64,000 bases of DNA. It comes from a virus. The position numbers and the translations under genes were made by a program. This document shows positions 52,632 to 61,061 of the stretch, in pieces (position 1 is the first letter of the stretch; every line of letters begins with the position of its first letter). The notes beneath the pieces are model-generated. The model was not told the origin of the DNA and made no database searches. It saw nothing but the letters and a program-made list of their open reading frames with translations. The DNA lies in the IMG/VR virus record IMGVR_UViG_3300009126_000404, positions 1 to 64,000 of that record; one strand, 5' to 3'.

Positions 52632-53756
52632 ATGAAAACTGCGATAAGTGATTCAAGAACAATTAAAATAAGCGAAGCGACCACTTTAATTACTAGGGCT
52701 TTTCAAAAGAAAAGACCTGTATTTTTATGGGGTCCTCCAGGAATTGGTAAATCAGAGTTAGTTAAAGAAATTGGCGACTCTGGTGTACTTGGTAAAACTC
52801 ATGTTATTGACATGCGTCTTGCTTTATTCGAACCTACTGATTTAAGAGGTTACCCTGTACCAGATATGGATTCAGGTGTTATGAAATGGTTACCACCAGC
52901 TGATCTACCAGATGCGAAGATGGCTAAAAAATACGATACAATAATTGTATTTTTAGATGAAATGAATTCAGCGGCACCAAGTGTACAAGCCGCAGGTTAC
53001 CAGTTAATCCTTAACAGACGTATTGGACAGTATGAACTTCCAGATAACGTTGTTATGATTGCCGCAGGTAATAGAGAAACAGATAAAGGTGTTACTTACA
53101 GAATGCCTAAACCACTTGAGAATAGATTTGTTCATTTTGAACTTAGAGTTGATTTTAACGATTGGTTAAATTGGGCTGTACTACATGAAGTTAATCCTGA
53201 TGTAGTTGGTTACTTGTCATTTGCAAAAGGTGACTTATACAATTTTGATCCTCAATCAAGTTCAAGAGGATTTGCAACACCGAGAGCTTGGACATTTACT
53301 TCAGAATTACTTGAAGGTGATGAACCAATGTCAGATTCTTTACAAACTGATATGGTAGCAGGTTGTGTTGGTGAAGGTATTGCCGTTAAGTTTATGGCAC
53401 ATAGAAAAATTGCAGGAGACCTTCCTGTTCCAGAAGATGTGTTAGATGCCAAAGTTAAAAAAATTGATACTACTGAGGTATCAGCCATGTATGCATTAGC
53501 AACATCACTATGTTATGAACTACGTGATAGATTTATTGCTGGTGAAAAAGCAGGTGCTGATAGTAAGGCAATGGAAAAATACCATAAGAGTTTTTCAAAC
53601 TTTATCAGTTTTATGATGGATAATATGGAAACTGAAATGGTTGTTATGGCATCAAGAATTGCAATGCAACAGTACAAGTTAGTACCTAAGCAGAAGAAAA
53701 TAGAAAGATTTGAAGAATACTTTTCTAGATATGGAAGATTGGTGCTGGACGCATAA
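52632..53756 (+). CDS. MoxR-like AAA+ ATPase
   Basis: This 374-residue protein has Walker A FLWGPPGIGKSE, Walker B TIIVFLDEMNS, and a sensor-like MIAAGNRETDKGVT followed by LENRFVHFEL. MoxR ATPases act as chaperones with VWA proteins, and the next gene encodes one. I used ATG 52632, which has GAAGGAAG at the right distance; an in-frame ATG at 52578 would add 18 Lys-rich residues but lacks a ribosome site. It has its own promoter. Confidence 0.9.
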   Translation: MKTAISDSRTIKISEATTLITRAFQKKRPVFLWGPPGIGKSELVKEIGDSGVLGKTHVIDMRLALFEPTDLRGYPVPDMDSGVMKWLPPADLPDAKMAKKYDTIIVFLDEMNSAAPSVQAAGYQLILNRRIGQYELPDNVVMIAAGNRETDKGVTYRMPKPLENRFVHFELRVDFNDWLNWAVLHEVNPDVVGYLSFAKGDLYNFDPQSSSRGFATPRAWTFTSELLEGDEPMSDSLQTDMVAGCVGEGIAVKFMAHRKIAGDLPVPEDVLDAKVKKIDTTEVSAMYALATSLCYELRDRFIAGEKAGADSKAMEKYHKSFSNFISFMMDNMETEMVVMASRIAMQQYKLVPKQKKIERFEEYFSRYGRLVLDA

Positions 53757-54940
53757 TGAATACTAATATTAAAACTGCCGAAGAAAGAATTACACAGTCC
53801 AGAGTTAGGTTGTTATTAACTAAACCTTTCTTTGGACAACTGGCTGTAAGATTAAAACTTGAAGATGCAAGTTCATTTTTACCGACAGCGGCAACAGACG
53901 GTCGTAGATTTATGTTTAATAGAGATTTTATTAATTCTCTAAATGATGAAATGCTTGATTTCCTAGTAGGACACGAAGTGTTGCATTGTGTATTTGATCA
54001 TATGCAGGCACGTGGAGATCGTAAACCAATGCTTTATAATGCGGCGTGTGATTATAATATTAATATGACGCTTGTAGAACAAAATATTGGTAAGCCTATT
54101 ACAGAAGATAAACTGCAAGGTGGTAAAATATGTATGGACTGGAAATATAAAGGCTGGAACAGTTATGAGATTTATGATGATTTATTAAAAGATCAAGAAG
54201 ATCAAAAAGGCATGGATGTTCATATGGATGAATTAAGCGATGAACAAAAAGAGCAGGCTGGACAAGGTGCTGGTGATGAAATGTCTGAAGAAGAAAAGAA
54301 AGCATTAGCAGACGAAATTAAACAAGCCACAATCCAAGCGGCACAGGCCGCAGGCGAAGGAGTACCAGAATCAGTTAAGAGAATGATTAGTGAACTAATT
54401 GCACCTAAAATGGACTGGAGAGATATACTTAGAACTCAGTTAGAAAGTTCACTTAAAAACGATTTTACTTTTATGCGTCCTAGCAAACGTTCAGGAGAAG
54501 TTCTTTTTCCAGGTATGAATAAAGATGAAGAATTAAATATTGCCGTAGGTCTTGATACCTCAGGTAGTATTAGTAAAGATATGCTACGTGATTTCCTTAG
54601 CGAAGTACAAGGCATTATGGATCAATACAATAGTTATAAGGTTCATATATTTCAATTTGATACTGATGTATATGGTGCAGAAAATTTTACTAGTGATGAT
54701 GGGCGTTCAATGGCAGACTATCAACTTACAGGTGGCGGCGGAACTGATTTTGATGTAGTATTTAAGTATATGGAAGAACATAACATTGACCCAGATCAAT
54801 TAGTAATGTTCACAGATGGCTATCCTTGGGGTAGTTGGGGTAATGCAGAATACTGTGATACACTTTTTGTAATACACGGAGATACAAAAAGAAAAATTAA
54901 ATCTCCATTTGGAGTTACAGTACATTATGAAGCGTCTTAA
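53756..54940 (+). CDS. VWA-like protein with zinc-metallopeptidase-like N-domain (DUF2201 type)
   Basis: This 394-residue protein has an N-terminal GHEVLHCVFDH zinc-site-like motif, a central Lys/Glu/Gln-rich linker (about 140-220), and a C-terminal VWA-like domain with GLDTSGSIS, GGGGTDFD and MFTDGYPWG forming a MIDAS-type metal site. It is paired with the upstream MoxR ATPase by TAATG coupling. Such pairs assemble or remodel other proteins; the target is unknown. Confidence 0.86.
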   Translation: MNTNIKTAEERITQSRVRLLLTKPFFGQLAVRLKLEDASSFLPTAATDGRRFMFNRDFINSLNDEMLDFLVGHEVLHCVFDHMQARGDRKPMLYNAACDYNINMTLVEQNIGKPITEDKLQGGKICMDWKYKGWNSYEIYDDLLKDQEDQKGMDVHMDELSDEQKEQAGQGAGDEMSEEEKKALADEIKQATIQAAQAAGEGVPESVKRMISELIAPKMDWRDILRTQLESSLKNDFTFMRPSKRSGEVLFPGMNKDEELNIAVGLDTSGSISKDMLRDFLSEVQGIMDQYNSYKVHIFQFDTDVYGAENFTSDDGRSMADYQLTGGGGTDFDVVFKYMEEHNIDPDQLVMFTDGYPWGSWGNAEYCDTLFVIHGDTKRKIKSPFGVTVHYEAS

Positions 54941-56147
54941 ACTATTAATTACATTACTTGCATTTACATTTACAACAAGTGTTAATGCTGGTAGTTTAGA
55001 ACCAAATCACTTAAAGCAAATTAAAATAGTAGACAACTGGTCGCCGGTAATTAACTTTGATGCTTTTAAAAAGATATCAAAAGAAATATCATACGACAAA
55101 GCAAACTACTATGCTATGGAATTTGATTTAGAGCAATGTATTACTCGTATTAAAACTGTAACACCATTTCCTAAAAACGATAAAACACACGAAGGTTGGT
55201 TTAAGTGTCAAGCATATATCAATAGTATAACAAAAGATAATATTAATCCATTAAAAGAAATATTACTTTCTTGGGCTACTAATCCAAAAGATGTAATGAC
55301 TCCAAAGATGTTACGGTCAAACGATTATAATGTATCAGGATATGATATTCCTAGTACATTGGGTACGTTTGGACAATTGTATGCAGTTTGGTACAATGAT
55401 TTTAATTATACTGCATCAGAACGTAAACTAGTTGATGCATATTTGTTAAGAAAACTAACAGAACAAACATTTCCAGTTATTGATGGAGGTTCAAAATCGT
55501 GTAGTATTTACGACCCATTGCAGGCAATGAGAAAAAACGTAGACACAAATACTTGTGGTAATATACGTACTAAAGTTGCATTGGCTGAAATCATGCTTGG
55601 GTTTAGATTTGAAAATCAAGCATTACTTGATAAAGGACATGACGATATTTACATAGTATTAAGCCAAGTTAATAAAGATGGAGTATGGGTAAACCAAGCG
55701 GCAAGAGGAGCAAATAATTTTAATTACTATATAGAATATTTAAACCATCTTAGTATTCTTACAGAAATTTACTATGCTCAAGGGTATGACTTTCTTGAAT
55801 TTACATTACCACACGGAGCAAAAGTACATCAAATATACAGCCATGGATATAAACTCTTAAAAGATCATACATATTTGGGTAAATGGGCCAGAGTAAACAA
55901 AGGTGCACTTTCTAATCCATATCGTAAGGTTAAGAATATGGATAGAGAAGATTGGATTAAAACATGCTATGCTGATTGTGGTTATAACAATCCTAATGAT
56001 GATGCAGAGTGGATTGCTTCACATACTCGTTATGTAAGTATATATCAGCCAGAACTTACTATTAAATTAGGGTATGTTAAGGGACAACTCACATCATCTT
56101 CAAACATATCAGTATCACCTGATAGACTTTATTGGGGGAACATTTGA
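54927..56147 (+). CDS. Exported alginate-lyase-like protein
   Basis: From ATG 54927 the 406-residue protein has a signal peptide ending SVNAG and an all-helical body with GANNFNYYIEYLNHLSIL and a late TRYVSIYQPEL region, suggestive of the alpha-toroid fold of alginate-lyase families such as PL5. Catalytic residues are not certain. It should leave the cytoplasm. A secreted polysaccharide lyase, separate from a tail fibre, could open host or community polysaccharide (inference). Confidence 0.55.
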   Translation: MKRLKLLITLLAFTFTTSVNAGSLEPNHLKQIKIVDNWSPVINFDAFKKISKEISYDKANYYAMEFDLEQCITRIKTVTPFPKNDKTHEGWFKCQAYINSITKDNINPLKEILLSWATNPKDVMTPKMLRSNDYNVSGYDIPSTLGTFGQLYAVWYNDFNYTASERKLVDAYLLRKLTEQTFPVIDGGSKSCSIYDPLQAMRKNVDTNTCGNIRTKVALAEIMLGFRFENQALLDKGHDDIYIVLSQVNKDGVWVNQAARGANNFNYYIEYLNHLSILTEIYYAQGYDFLEFTLPHGAKVHQIYSHGYKLLKDHTYLGKWARVNKGALSNPYRKVKNMDREDWIKTCYADCGYNNPNDDAEWIASHTRYVSIYQPELTIKLGYVKGQLTSSSNISVSPDRLYWGNI

Positions 56148-56176
56148 TAAAGAATTCATTAAAGGAGTATAGTAAC

Positions 56177-56533
56177 ATGGAAGACGGAGTTTTATACAAT
56201 TTAGGGTTAACACCTAAATTACAAGAAGAGGAGAAAGTGGATTTCTCCCTTTACAATCCAAATCAAAGGACCAATATAAGATTATATGGATTGAAATGTA
56301 AAGATTGGACTCCCTTAATGGTTATGGAATATAAGAAAAAATGGGCGCCAAAAAGCACACCAGTTGTAGTTAAATTTAATCATAATTACGAAGGTGCTCT
56401 TAAATGGTGTAGAAAGCATCTTTATCATCATACTTTTAATGCAGTAAAGTGGGCTAATCCAGATGATAGCCACACTTTTCATTTTGAAAATCCAGAAGAT
56501 GCAATGATTTTTAGGCTATCTTTTAAAGGTTAA
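56177..56533 (+). CDS. Small phage protein with FHF-DAM-type ending
   Basis: This 118-residue protein, from ATG 56177 after AAAGGAG, ends HTFHFENPEDAMIFRLSFKG, matching the recurrent strand-helix block seen at 16927, 17168 and 46666. The function is unknown. Confidence 0.7.
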   Translation: MEDGVLYNLGLTPKLQEEEKVDFSLYNPNQRTNIRLYGLKCKDWTPLMVMEYKKKWAPKSTPVVVKFNHNYEGALKWCRKHLYHHTFNAVKWANPDDSHTFHFENPEDAMIFRLSFKG

Positions 56534-56536
56534 TGG

Positions 56537-56565
56537 TTGACACGACTGTTAATTTATTATATAAT
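56537..56565 (+). promoter_or_regulatory. Sigma70-type promoter close to a start codon
   Basis: TTGACA at 56537-56542 and TATAAT at 56560-56565 with a 17-base spacer. The predicted start point lies about 4 bases before the ATG at 56576, so the message would be nearly leaderless. Confidence 0.8.
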
Positions 56566-56575
56566 ATAACATATT

Positions 56576-56923
56576 ATGGGAATGGTTAAAAAAGTGAAAA
56601 AAGAACAAACTAATAAAATAAAATTAGTTAGCAATGGCGGAAGCCTAAGTGAAACAGACTTGCAATTAATTGCAGGTACAGAATTAGTTGAAGCAATGAT
56701 GAGAAATAGAGTTGTTGTTGTAACTAATAACAATGATGTAGCCTGGAACGATCTGATGACAGATATAAAGGGGTTATACCATATTAGACCATTGGATAAG
56801 TCTAAGCAGATATATCAGCTATGGTTTGAACTAAAGGATGATATAGATCAATTTAATAAAAACCTTTATGTCAGCAAATTAAGTAATACAGCTCACGAAC
56901 CAACCCAAAAAACCGTCATTTAA
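56576..56923 (+). CDS. Hypothetical protein, 115 residues, possibly leaderless
   Basis: A basic N-terminus (MVKKVKKEQTNK) is followed by an alpha/beta domain containing QLIAGTELVEAMM, RVVVVTNNND and QLWFELKDDIDQF. No ribosome site is visible before the ATG. A palindrome (ATAATAT/ATATTAT, 56561-56577) overlaps the -10 box and the start. It is not recognised. Confidence 0.6.
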   Translation: MGMVKKVKKEQTNKIKLVSNGGSLSETDLQLIAGTELVEAMMRNRVVVVTNNNDVAWNDLMTDIKGLYHIRPLDKSKQIYQLWFELKDDIDQFNKNLYVSKLSNTAHEPTQKTVI

Positions 56924-56928
56924 ACCGG

Positions 56929-56962
56929 TATAAATAAACATAGTACTTAATTAGCATAAATA
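56929..56962 (+). promoter_or_regulatory. Two tandem T4-like late promoter boxes
   Basis: A perfect TATAAATA (56929-56936) and CATAAATA (56955-56962) share the 12-base repeat ATAAATAAACAT, 26 bases apart. They precede the genes at 57000 and 57285. Confidence 0.65.
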
Positions 56963-56999
56963 AACATGTAGTTTATATAATCTACCAAAGGAGATAAAC

Positions 57000-57281
57000 A
57001 TGGCAGAAAATACAAAAGTTAAAGAAGTTGTAGTAGAAGCACCAAAGAAACCAAATGTTGTAGAATTATCAATCCAAGATATTGTTCTTTCAGCAAATAT
57101 TATTGATCTTGCTACACAACGTGGCGCCTTTAAAGCGGCAGAAGCAGGTCAAGTAGGTGCGTGTTTTGAGAAGTTAGTAGCTTTTATCAAAGCAAATTCA
57201 CCACAACCACAACCTGAAGATAAAAAAGCAGATAAGAAAGATGCTAAATCTTCTAAGGAAAAAGAATCCTCTAAGGAGTAA
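57000..57281 (+). CDS. Hypothetical protein, 93 residues, Lys-rich tail
   Basis: An ordered core (VELSIQDIVLSANIIDLATQRGAFKAAEAGQVGACFEKL by eye) is followed by a Pro/Lys/Ser-rich tail. It has a strong AAAGGAG ribosome site and two late-type boxes upstream. It is probably a late protein. Confidence 0.7.
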   Translation: MAENTKVKEVVVEAPKKPNVVELSIQDIVLSANIIDLATQRGAFKAAEAGQVGACFEKLVAFIKANSPQPQPEDKKADKKDAKSSKEKESSKE

Positions 57282-57284
57282 ATT

Positions 57285-57920
57285 ATGACAACAAACATAA
57301 AACATGTTGGAAAATTGTCCAACACAGGTAAAAAAGTAGTAGTGGTATTCAGAGAATTACCGGACGAACCAAATCAATGCTTAGTAGTAGATACTGATGC
57401 ACTTCCTGATTGGTTCCACGATGATATTATGAGTGCCGTAGAATCACCTAGTGCTCAGGCAAGTACTGATTTTTATCAGTATGCTGAACGTTCAGTTCTT
57501 ACTGATGGAACAAATATGTTACAGGCATTACATTCTACAGGTAGGTTGCAAAAAACACCTACTGACAATGTTAAAATGACACCTAACAATTCAATTGCAG
57601 TTGGATTAACGGAAATTAATAATATTGTACGTGAAGAAAATAGTGGTAAAGCAGTAGTTCAACCACCAACAGATGAAATTAATATGGCAGGTAAAGATCT
57701 TACACCTGCACCTAGTTCAGTTATGGAAAGTACTGCTAGAGCTAAAGACGGTCTTAACGATACTGATTTAGCCAAAAACTTATTAGCACAGGCTAAAGGA
57801 TATGAAACAGAAGCAAAGAGCTTAAAAGCTCAAGCATATGATTTAGCTCCTGGTTTAAAACCTGGCCCTAAAAAAGCAGTCGCTAAGACGGAACCTGAAG
57901 TTGAAACTGCTTCAGAATAA
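57285..57920 (+). CDS. Putative virion-associated protein
   Basis: This 211-residue protein has an N-terminal domain (GKKVVVVFRELPDEPNQCL) and a long helical, Ala/Lys-rich second half. I recall similar proteins annotated as structural in marine T4-like phages; the late-type promoter supports a virion role. This is inference. Confidence 0.6.
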   Translation: MTTNIKHVGKLSNTGKKVVVVFRELPDEPNQCLVVDTDALPDWFHDDIMSAVESPSAQASTDFYQYAERSVLTDGTNMLQALHSTGRLQKTPTDNVKMTPNNSIAVGLTEINNIVREENSGKAVVQPPTDEINMAGKDLTPAPSSVMESTARAKDGLNDTDLAKNLLAQAKGYETEAKSLKAQAYDLAPGLKPGPKKAVAKTEPEVETASE

Positions 57921-57926
57921 TTGTTT

Positions 57927-57936
57927 TAAATAAATA
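57927..57936 (+). promoter_or_regulatory. Overlapping late promoter boxes (TAAATAAATA)
   Basis: Two TAAATA units overlap 25-34 bases before the ATG at 57961. Confidence 0.5.
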
Positions 57937-57960
57937 CAATAACAATTAAAAGGAATCCAC

Positions 57961-58254
57961 ATGCCGATAGAACGAAAGGACAGATCATTTGATCTGATCT
58001 TTGACCAGGTATCTATGGATCATGTTCCAGCCCAATACATCAAAGAAGTTAGGGTAGATTTAGGTACTGGTGAAAGAATAATACTAACAAAAGCAGATCT
58101 TCTGTTGATTAAGAATAAATCAGCAGATGAGATCATCAAAGCTCTCACTGTTGACTCAATGTCTAACATCAGTTTAAAGTTAGACTACGCCGCTATTAAA
58201 AAAGATGTAATTCGCGGAGTAACCGGTTTCTTGGGAAAACACTTTGACAAATAA
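57961..58254 (+). CDS. Conserved small phage protein
   Basis: This 97-residue protein (MPIERKDRSFDLIFDQ start, ISLKLDYAAIKKDV later) looks like a compact alpha/beta protein. A late-type box precedes it, suggesting a late role. It is not recognised with certainty. Confidence 0.65.
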   Translation: MPIERKDRSFDLIFDQVSMDHVPAQYIKEVRVDLGTGERIILTKADLLLIKNKSADEIIKALTVDSMSNISLKLDYAAIKKDVIRGVTGFLGKHFDK

Positions 58255-58921
58255 TGTTTGGTTATGTGGAATACCAGGAAGTAGATGGAGCGGCATTGAT
58301 ATACAAATACGTTCCATTCTGCCTTGCGATAGAACAGACGAAACTCCTGAAAGAACTTTCTATCATAGAGCATATAACCCAAAAGACAAAAACAATGGTC
58401 ACCGAGGAAGTTATTGGGGACCTGGACAAGGGTGTGGTGAAGACTGGATAGACTTTAACCATTTAACAAAAGACAAAATTCAAACAGACATCAATAACGT
58501 ATTCTCTGGTACAGGGTATAGAGTTATTAAATGTCATTTCTTAGCAAGAAAATTCAACTTAGACTATATATGGAATAACTTTCCGGGCGATTACATTGTC
58601 CTAATATATAGAGAACCCCAAAAATCATTTGCATGGTGGAGCGAAGTCATGGACTTTGCCCCAGACCATTATCCTGACTATAGGCCTGGCTATACAGACT
58701 ATAACACTATGCGTAAATTGTTATGGAAAGAGTCAGCTAAAATTACAGATTTTGCAATACGTAAAGGACTTAAATTTAAACCTTATGACATAGCAGAGTT
58801 TGATCAATGGGAAGGATTTGATCATTCCAAGGCATTTGAATTTGACTTTGATAAGATAAATAACGTTAAGTACAACGATGTTTATATAGCATCAAGTCAA
58901 ATATCAAGACTGTTGGAGTAA
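58244..58921 (+). CDS. Sulfotransferase-like protein
   Basis: This 225-residue protein starts VWLCGIPGSRWSG, similar to the PAPS 5'-phosphosulfate loop, and later has YIVLIYREPQKSFAW, similar to the 3'-phosphate block. A catalytic His is not clear. If correct it would move sulfate to a glycan or small molecule. The TTG start overlaps the previous gene. Confidence 0.55.
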   Translation: MTNNVWLCGIPGSRWSGIDIQIRSILPCDRTDETPERTFYHRAYNPKDKNNGHRGSYWGPGQGCGEDWIDFNHLTKDKIQTDINNVFSGTGYRVIKCHFLARKFNLDYIWNNFPGDYIVLIYREPQKSFAWWSEVMDFAPDHYPDYRPGYTDYNTMRKLLWKESAKITDFAIRKGLKFKPYDIAEFDQWEGFDHSKAFEFDFDKINNVKYNDVYIASSQISRLLE

Positions 58922-58925
58922 ATTC

Positions 58926-59630
58926 ATGTCATCACCCTTTAAAACACCTTGGCACTTTGACAACTTTAAAGTAGACAACGAAGGTGAGTACGTTAAAATA
59001 ATAGGACAATTCCAAGGCGATTGGGATGATGATGTTAGAAATGCTAGGTTGTTAGGATTAAGTACAAAAAAATATAATAAACAATCATACGAACATGCGG
59101 CTAATAAACCATCAGCTAATCATGAAATGGAAGATGCTGAAAATTTATATGGACAACCAGATGCACCTATTTTTGAAAAAATGGATATAACTGACTATCC
59201 TGGTAAGTTACCTGCATTTGAAAAAATAATTGATTCTGTAAAAATTGATACAACAAAATCGTTTACATTTAAGTTTCACGATCAATTGCCAAACCAGCAA
59301 CTAATGTGGCACATTGATAATCTTCCTGGTAATCCTCGTAAGGAACGAGTAATTGATAATCCAGACTTTAAGTATCAAGATCCTAATATGGTTCGTTTTT
59401 TAATTATGTTAAATGATTGGGAGCCAGGACAAGTAGTACAGTTTGGCAGTATAGTTTATACCCAATGGAAAAAAGGAACTGCTATTACATGGGAATGGTC
59501 AACTTTACCACATATTACATGGAATGGATCATGGGAACGTAGACCAGCTTTACAATTAACAGGATATGCTACAGAAGCAACATGGAATCTTATTACAAAA
59601 GGAAATAAAGATTCTATATATAAAATTTAG
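58926..59630 (+). CDS. 2OG-Fe(II)/aspartyl-hydroxylase-like protein
   Basis: This 234-residue protein has WHIDNLPG (HxD), a long middle, and TLPHITWNGSWERRPALQLTG (distal His and a cosubstrate Arg), the pattern of double-stranded beta-helix oxygenases. The substrate is unknown. It lies between a sulfotransferase-like gene and a radical SAM gene. Confidence 0.65.
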   Translation: MSSPFKTPWHFDNFKVDNEGEYVKIIGQFQGDWDDDVRNARLLGLSTKKYNKQSYEHAANKPSANHEMEDAENLYGQPDAPIFEKMDITDYPGKLPAFEKIIDSVKIDTTKSFTFKFHDQLPNQQLMWHIDNLPGNPRKERVIDNPDFKYQDPNMVRFLIMLNDWEPGQVVQFGSIVYTQWKKGTAITWEWSTLPHITWNGSWERRPALQLTGYATEATWNLITKGNKDSIYKI

Positions 59631-59639
59631 AGAATAACT

Positions 59640-61061
59640 ATGGCAGAAAATAAATTACCAAGTGATACTTTTTGTATATTACCATGGATTCATTTAAGCA
59701 CTAGACCTGACGGAAGTATGAGAGTATGTTGTACTGCAAATGCAAGTGCTGTAGGAGCCACAAATGATAAACTATATGGTGGTAGAGTAGGAATTGTTAA
59801 AACTGATGATGGCATTCCAGCAAATCTTAATAACAGCGACTTAAACAGTTCATGGAATAATAGTTATATGCGGAATGTTCGTAACCAAATGTTAGCTGGT
59901 GGAAAACCTGCTAGTTGTTTAAAATGTTATAAAGAAGAAGCCGCAGGACATAGATCAAAAAGACAATGGGAAACAGATTATTGGATAAGAGATGGAATTG
60001 ATGTAGACGAACTTGTTAAAGAAACATACGAAGATGGGTCAACAGATAGCAAATTACGTTATATTGATATCCGTATGGGTACTAAATGCCAGCTAGGTTG
60101 TATTATGTGTAGTCCACATGATTCAAGTGGTTGGGTTAAAGATTGGAATGCATTATATCCACAAATTACAAATGAGTCATTAAAAGAAACAATGACCTGG
60201 GAAGATAAAGGTAAGCAGTTTGGTGCTAATTATAACTGGCATAAAAATAATCCTACATTTTGGACACAGTTTTACGCACAAATTCCTTACATTAGACAAT
60301 TATACTTTGCAGGTGGTGAATCAACTGTTATTGAAGAACATTACACAATACTATCTAAAGTTATTGAAATGGGTTATGCAGATCAAATTGAAGTACGTTA
60401 TAACTCAAATGGTGTTGAACTTCCTGATCGTTTACTAGAACTATGGTCACACTTCCAAAAAGTACGTTTCCATTATAGTATTGACAGCATTGGTGCAATG
60501 AATGATTATATTCGTTACCCAAGTGAATGGGAACATCAACTTGAGATGTTCAAACGTTTAGACACACAAACATCTAACAATGTAGAAGTTACAATTGCAT
60601 GTGCTGTAAATGCCTTAAACATTCATTACATTCCAGATTTCCTAAAATGGAAATTACAACATGGATTTAATAAAACAAATATGTGGCCATTTGGTGCAGG
60701 AGGTATTAACTACCACTTTGTATACTGGCCAGGACACTTAAACGTTAAGATACTTCCTAACGATTTCCTAGACAAAACAGAAGCCAAGTATGAAGAATTT
60801 ATTAAATGGTGGAAAGAGAATTGGGAACTAGGTGTTCCAAGTTGGCATAAAGGTAAAGTAGATTACCAAACATGGGAAAATGCAAGTTATGGTATTAAAC
60901 GTTTAAGAGGAATGATTAGTTTTGCTCGTAGTGAAGACTGGAGCAGACGACTTCCAGAATTTAGAGAATATATTAATAAACTAGACAAATTGCGTGGAAC
61001 AGATTTCCGTGCAACATTTCCTGATATGGCATACTTGTTAGACGAACCTGATGAAAAATAA
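59640..61061 (+). CDS. Radical SAM protein with N-terminal twitch-like domain
   Basis: This 473-residue protein opens with DTFCILPW, MRVCCT and CLKC, then has the radical SAM motif CQLGCIMC from residue 150 and FAGGEST. It is the longest of the N-twitch group here, with extra helices at the C-terminus. It overlaps the next radical SAM gene by 11 bases. The substrate is unknown. Confidence 0.86.
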   Translation: MAENKLPSDTFCILPWIHLSTRPDGSMRVCCTANASAVGATNDKLYGGRVGIVKTDDGIPANLNNSDLNSSWNNSYMRNVRNQMLAGGKPASCLKCYKEEAAGHRSKRQWETDYWIRDGIDVDELVKETYEDGSTDSKLRYIDIRMGTKCQLGCIMCSPHDSSGWVKDWNALYPQITNESLKETMTWEDKGKQFGANYNWHKNNPTFWTQFYAQIPYIRQLYFAGGESTVIEEHYTILSKVIEMGYADQIEVRYNSNGVELPDRLLELWSHFQKVRFHYSIDSIGAMNDYIRYPSEWEHQLEMFKRLDTQTSNNVEVTIACAVNALNIHYIPDFLKWKLQHGFNKTNMWPFGAGGINYHFVYWPGHLNVKILPNDFLDKTEAKYEEFIKWWKENWELGVPSWHKGKVDYQTWENASYGIKRLRGMISFARSEDWSRRLPEFREYINKLDKLRGTDFRATFPDMAYLLDEPDEK

